From the NCBI GenBank assembly GCA_021780415.1, contig JAJXYW010000051.1, positions 1 to 8,293 on the forward strand: 8,293 nt of DNA. The letters are read 5' to 3'. Every line of letters begins with the position of its first letter. Positions within the stretch are counted from its first letter, which is position 1. Below the pieces are notes generated by a model. The model was not told where the DNA came from. It saw only the letters and a program-made list of their open reading frames with translations, and searched no databases. This DNA comes from Acidobacteriota bacterium. Lineage in GTDB: Bacteria > Acidobacteriota > Terriglobia > Terriglobales > Acidobacteriaceae. Shown here piece by piece: positions 5,564 through 8,293 of the stretch. Both the position numbers and the translations under genes were made by a program.

Positions 5564-6457
5564 ATGCGTGCGCGCGTCATCGTCAATGCCGACGACTTTG
5601 GTCTCACCTGCGGCATCAACCGGGCGATCGCGGAGTTGCATGCGGCCGGGGCACTCCACTCGGCGACGCTGATGGCCAGCGGCGCTGCGTTCGATGATGC
5701 GATTCGGATTGCTCATGCGCATCCGACGCTCGGTGTCGGCTGCCATGTGGTGCTGACCGACGGCGTGCCGGTGTCGCCGCCGGAGACGATCCCAACGCTG
5801 CTGGGTCGCGATGGCAGGAACTTCCGGCCGTCGTTGCGGGATTTTTTTGTGGCTGCCTTTGCCGGGAGGATCAGCGAAGCCGAGATTGCCCGCGAGGCCA
5901 CGGCGCAGATCGAGCGCATTCAGCAGCATGGCGTTGCGGTCACGCACCTCGATACACACAAGCACACGCACATTCTTCCTGGGGTGGCGAGGCCGCTGCT
6001 GGCGGTGGCGGAACGGGCAGGAATCGCTGCGATCCGCAATCCCTTTGAGCCGCCGTGGAGCATTGCGCTGGGGCGGAGCCCGATGCTCCGGCGGCTGCAA
6101 CTGCGCAGCCTGCGGCATCTGCGGCCGCGATTTCTGGCGCTGCCGCAGATCCGATCGGGGAGAGTGGTTACGACCGAGGGAACGCTTGGGATCTCGGCTA
6201 CGGGGCAGCTTAATGCCACGACACTGCGCGCGATGCTCGACGCGATGCCCGACGGGCTGTGGGAGATGGTCTGCCATCCGGGTTACAACGACGGCGACCT
6301 TGACGCGATTACGACACGCCTGCGCTCGACGCGCGAGGTGGAACGGTCGGCGCTGCTTGATGCGTTCGCTACGACTTTCACCGAACAATCGCATCTTCCT
6401 CGCGCGCAACTCATCAACTACAGAGACGCAGCGGAGGACGTTTCGTCGCGCAGGTAG
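5564..6457 (+). CDS. hpnK: YdjC/ChbG-family carbohydrate deacetylase, HpnK-like
   Basis: The protein has 297 aa, normal family length. The YdjC family are metal-dependent deacetylases of N-acetylated sugars. HpnK is the member proposed to deacetylate GlcNAc-bacteriohopanetetrol in hopanoid glycolipid synthesis (reported in Burkholderia). Visible metal and active-site motifs are NADDFG (8-13, D10 and D11), H61 in GVGCHVVLTDG, the histidine-rich H128-L-D-T-H-K-H-T-H136 block, and CHPGYND (237-243). All are intact. No signal peptide is present, so it is cytoplasmic. The ATG at 5564 is forced by an in-frame stop at 5552-5554. bshA follows after 33 bp on the same strand, so the two are likely cotranscribed. 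No squalene-hopene cyclase or other hpn gene is in the window. The substrate could therefore be a hopanoid GlcNAc or the GlcNAc-malate made by BshA. Family call secure, symbol less so. Confidence 0.85.
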   Translation: MRARVIVNADDFGLTCGINRAIAELHAAGALHSATLMASGAAFDDAIRIAHAHPTLGVGCHVVLTDGVPVSPPETIPTLLGRDGRNFRPSLRDFFVAAFAGRISEAEIAREATAQIERIQQHGVAVTHLDTHKHTHILPGVARPLLAVAERAGIAAIRNPFEPPWSIALGRSPMLRRLQLRSLRHLRPRFLALPQIRSGRVVTTEGTLGISATGQLNATTLRAMLDAMPDGLWEMVCHPGYNDGDLDAITTRLRSTREVERSALLDAFATTFTEQSHLPRAQLINYRDAAEDVSSRR

Positions 6458-6464
6458 ACTCACC

Positions 6465-6494
6465 ATGATGATCGGTAGAACGGAAACAAGATGA
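6465..6494 (+). other. Nine-codon upstream ORF overlapping the bshA start
   Basis: ATG at 6465 (with a second ATG at 6468) encodes MMIGRTETR and stops at TGA 6492-6494. This TGA overlaps the bshA ATG in an ATGA arrangement, in a different frame. Such overlaps allow reinitiation and could help bshA translation, which has no strong Shine-Dalgarno. The ORF has no clear ribosome binding site of its own and could be chance. Confidence 0.25.
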
Positions 6495-7645
6495 AGATTG
6501 GGATTACTTGCTATCCAACTTATGGTGGCTCCGGCGTTGTTGCCACCGAACTTGGCATTGAACTGGCGGTGCGAGGCCATGAGATTCATTTCATTACCTA
6601 CTCGCAGCCGTTCCGGCTGACCGGGCGAGACGCTAACATCCGCTATCACGAGGTTCCGGTCTCGAACTATCCGCTATTCGAGTACCCACCGTACGACCTG
6701 GCTCTTGCGACCCGCATGGCCGAGGTTGCGGAGCTGCACTCGCTCGATCTGCTGCATGTGCACTATGCGATTCCGCACTCGGTGAGTGCGCTGCTGGCGC
6801 GGCAGATGCTGGCTGCGCGCGGGCGGCATCTGCCGTTCATCACCACGCTGCACGGTACGGATATTACGCTGGTCGGGCTCGACCGCTCGTACCTGCCCAT
6901 CACGCGCTTCGGGATTGACGAGTCAGACGGCGTGACGGCGATCTCCTCGCACCTGCGCGAACGCACGCGCGAGAATCTGGGCATCACACGCGAGATTGAG
7001 GTCATTCGCAACTTCGTGAACTGCGACTTCTATATTCGCAACCCGGAGTTGGTCGCCCAGCAGCGCCCGCGCTTTGCGAAATCCGACGAGCGACTGCTTG
7101 TGCATCTGTCGAACTTCCGGCCGGTGAAGCGCGTGCTCGACGTCATCGAGGTCTTTGCTCGCGTCGCCCGCGTTTTGCCTGCGCGCCTGCTGATGATCGG
7201 CGACGGGCCGGACCGGTCGGCGGCGGAGTTTCTCGCTCTGCGCCTGGGGGTCGCCGATCGCGTTGATTTTGTCGGTAAGCAGGAGAACGTCAATGAGCTG
7301 CTTCCGCTGGCGGACCTGATGCTCATGCCGAGCGAGATGGAGTCGTTCGGACTCGCTGCGCTGGAGTCGATGGCCTGCCGCGTTCCGGCGGTAGCGACGC
7401 GCGTCGGTGGCGTGCCTGAGCTGATCGATGACGGCGTCAATGGGCTGCTGTTTGATGTGGGCGATGTGGACAGCATGGCCGAAGGAGCGATCTCGATCCT
7501 CAGCGACCCGGCGCTGCTGGAGCGCATGTCCACAGCCTCGCGCCGCACTGCGCAGGATCACTTTTGCGCCTCGCGGATCATTCCGCTCTATGAGCGCTAC
7601 TACGAGCGGATCGTCAGTGAGAGCGCCGCCAATCCCCGAAACTAG
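6491..7645 (+). CDS. bshA: N-acetyl-alpha-D-glucosaminyl L-malate synthase BshA
   Basis: The protein has 384 aa (family about 377-385) and is a GT4-family retaining glycosyltransferase with GT-B fold. BshA joins UDP-GlcNAc and L-malate to GlcNAc-malate, the first step of bacillithiol synthesis, in the cytosol. The opening MKIGITCYPTYGGSGVVATELG is characteristic of BshA and distinguishes it from other GT4 enzymes. Further blocks are HVHYAIPHS (89-97), LHGTDITLVG (120-129), SNFRPVKR (207-214), GDGPDR (237-242) and the donor-binding E-x7-E motif EMESFGLAALESMA (282-295). The start is fixed by an in-frame stop at 6476-6478. Ribosome binding is weak (CGGAAAC). It follows the HpnK-like deacetylase by 33 bp. 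No LmbE-type deacetylase (BshB) or BshC lies in the window. A general GT4 enzyme with another acceptor is the only real alternative and is unlikely given the N-terminal motif. Confidence 0.92.
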   Translation: MKIGITCYPTYGGSGVVATELGIELAVRGHEIHFITYSQPFRLTGRDANIRYHEVPVSNYPLFEYPPYDLALATRMAEVAELHSLDLLHVHYAIPHSVSALLARQMLAARGRHLPFITTLHGTDITLVGLDRSYLPITRFGIDESDGVTAISSHLRERTRENLGITREIEVIRNFVNCDFYIRNPELVAQQRPRFAKSDERLLVHLSNFRPVKRVLDVIEVFARVARVLPARLLMIGDGPDRSAAEFLALRLGVADRVDFVGKQENVNELLPLADLMLMPSEMESFGLAALESMACRVPAVATRVGGVPELIDDGVNGLLFDVGDVDSMAEGAISILSDPALLERMSTASRRTAQDHFCASRIIPLYERYYERIVSESAANPRN

Positions 7646-7658
7646 GCCATCCCATCCA

Positions 7659-7696
7659 CCCCGTGTTACCTGTTAACTGGTGGGTTAACTGCGGGG
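7659..7696. repeat. Imperfect hairpin with GTTAACTG direct repeat after bshA
   Basis: CCCCG (7659-7663) can pair with CGGGG (7692-7696), and GTTACC (7665-7670) with GGTTAAC (7683-7689) allowing a bulge, leaving a 12-nt loop. GTTAACTG also occurs twice in direct orientation (7672-7679 and 7684-7691), a 12-bp period. There is no T-run after the stem, so it is not a standard intrinsic terminator. It begins 14 bp after the bshA stop. It may end the bshA transcript or bind a regulator of the next gene. Confidence 0.4.
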
Positions 7697-7752
7697 ATGC
7701 GTTGCCGCACGAATCCCGTTGCGTACGCGCTTCCGCGCCTATTCTTTTGAGA

Positions 7753-7766
7753 GGTGCCTTTGCACC
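7753..7766 (+). promoter_or_regulatory. Small hairpin in the leader of the last gene
   Basis: GGTGC-CTTT-GCACC forms a perfect 5-bp stem with a 4-nt loop, ten bases before the ribosome binding site AGGAG. A weak -10-like TATTCT (7740-7745) precedes it, with TTGCGT (7719-7724) 15 bp further up. If that is the promoter, the hairpin lies at the very 5' end of the mRNA and could affect its stability. Confidence 0.3.
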
Positions 7767-7776
7767 CTAGTTTGAT

Positions 7777-7781
7777 AGGAG
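7777..7781 (+). promoter_or_regulatory. Ribosome binding site of the last gene
   Basis: AGGAG ends 9 nt before the ATG at 7791. It fixes the start of the exported protein and contrasts with the Shine-Dalgarno-less genes elsewhere in the window. Confidence 0.65.
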
Positions 7782-7790
7782 CCGACCACG

Positions 7791-8293
7791 ATGAAGAAGC
7801 TCTCCCTCCCGCTCGCCACCGTCACGCTGGTTCTGCTCACGGGCGCGCCGCTCTTCGCGCAGATGAGCGGGACCTCGCACCCTGAAGAACTGGACGACAC
7901 GCAGACTGCGCCACCGGCTGACACGTCGCACTATGTGCCTCCATCGCACGCGTCAACCGCCGCAGTCGCGACGCCGACGCAGATACAGACTGCGCCGGTT
8001 CTTTATCAGCGCAATCCCGTTGAGGCGACCGCTCCAGTGCAGACCGCAAGAGCCAATCCGATTGATCCGACGCTGGTCGTGACCAACGATGTGAACAGTG
8101 GCGTCGTGGTGGATGTGCCGGCGGTTGGGCCCAATGCGTTGCCGATCGGAACCACGCTTAAGGGCACGCTGCAACGGCCGATCTCCACCGAGACCACGGC
8201 TGCGGGCACGCGGTTTACGGCTGCGCTCTCAACCGACGTCACCCGCGATGGCGTCGTTCTGCTGCCTGCGGGAAGCCTGATCTATGGCCGCAT
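7791..8293 (+). CDS. Exported protein with VirB10/TrbI-like C-terminal segment (3' end outside window)
   Basis: There are 167 codons before the window end, with no stop. MKKLSLPLATVTLVLLTGAP is a clear signal peptide, with cleavage after LFA (residue 23). Residues 24-95 are Thr/Pro/Ala-rich and probably disordered. From about residue 96 a beta-rich part starts. The stretch from LPIGTTLKGTLQRPIST (117-133) to DGVVLLPAGSLIYGR (153-167) resembles the start of VirB10/TrbI-type beta-barrel domains, where an 'LP.G..L.G.L' strand and a 'G..LLPAGS...G' strand are typical. The same pattern occurs in free-standing periplasmic proteins, which fits here because no other type IV secretion gene is present. 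It has its own ribosome binding site and is 145 bp from bshA, so it is probably a separate transcription unit. Function unknown. Confidence 0.75.
   Translation, partial: MKKLSLPLATVTLVLLTGAPLFAQMSGTSHPEELDDTQTAPPADTSHYVPPSHASTAAVATPTQIQTAPVLYQRNPVEATAPVQTARANPIDPTLVVTNDVNSGVVVDVPAVGPNALPIGTTLKGTLQRPISTETTAAGTRFTAALSTDVTRDGVVLLPAGSLIYGR

Noticed and set aside
5405..6649. Minus-strand open frame of 414 codons
   Set aside because: It is antisense to the hpnK-like gene and the start of bshA; Arg/Pro/His-rich, with no recognisable motif.

Overview
The window looks like chromosomal DNA of an Acidobacteriota member, probably Terriglobales/Acidobacteriaceae (Granulicella, Terriglobus, Edaphobacter type). 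This placement is inferred from four things: high G+C coding DNA, a CcmF/CcmH pair whose CcmH carries an unusual CTCGC motif, a YdjC/HpnK-type deacetylase next to a bacillithiol-type glycosyltransferase (BshA), and secreted proteins with low-complexity Ala/Pro/Ser/Gly linkers. No 16S rRNA or other decisive marker is present.

Layout. Bases 1-382 (minus) hold the N-terminal part of DnaX, the DNA polymerase III gamma/tau subunit, cut by the window edge. Bases 383-694 hold no convincing gene. They contain the dnaX upstream region, a REP-like palindrome and a 15-unit hexanucleotide repeat. A small SET-domain methyltransferase with a histone-like basic tail follows (695-1177, minus). A spacer with a 14-bp tandem repeat separates it from a secreted TPR protein (1288-2154, plus). 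That gene converges with a minus-strand unit read ccmF, ccmH, unknown 191-aa protein (5374 down to 2161). ccmF and ccmH overlap by 8 bp, and the unknown gene starts 36 bp after ccmH, so it probably shares their transcript. CcmF and CcmH form the haem ligation end of System I cytochrome c maturation. ccmA-E and ccmG are not in the window.

A 189-bp divergent region (5375-5563) holds a near-consensus CRP/FNR-family palindrome. It separates ccmF from the plus-strand pair hpnK-like deacetylase (5564-6457) and bshA (6491-7645). BshA makes GlcNAc-malate, the first bacillithiol intermediate, which must then be deacetylated. A sugar deacetylase directly upstream is therefore suggestive, although the family also acts in hopanoid glycolipid synthesis. 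After a 145-bp spacer with a hairpin and a direct repeat, an exported protein with a VirB10-like C-terminal segment begins at 7791 and runs off the window.

Several genes (SET, TPR, the 191-aa gene, hpnK) lack a properly spaced Shine-Dalgarno. Each has a -10-like hexamer only 6-7 nt before the start codon, which suggests leaderless transcripts. ccmF and the last gene have ordinary ribosome binding sites. The sequence shows no defence island, CRISPR array, transposase or tRNA.
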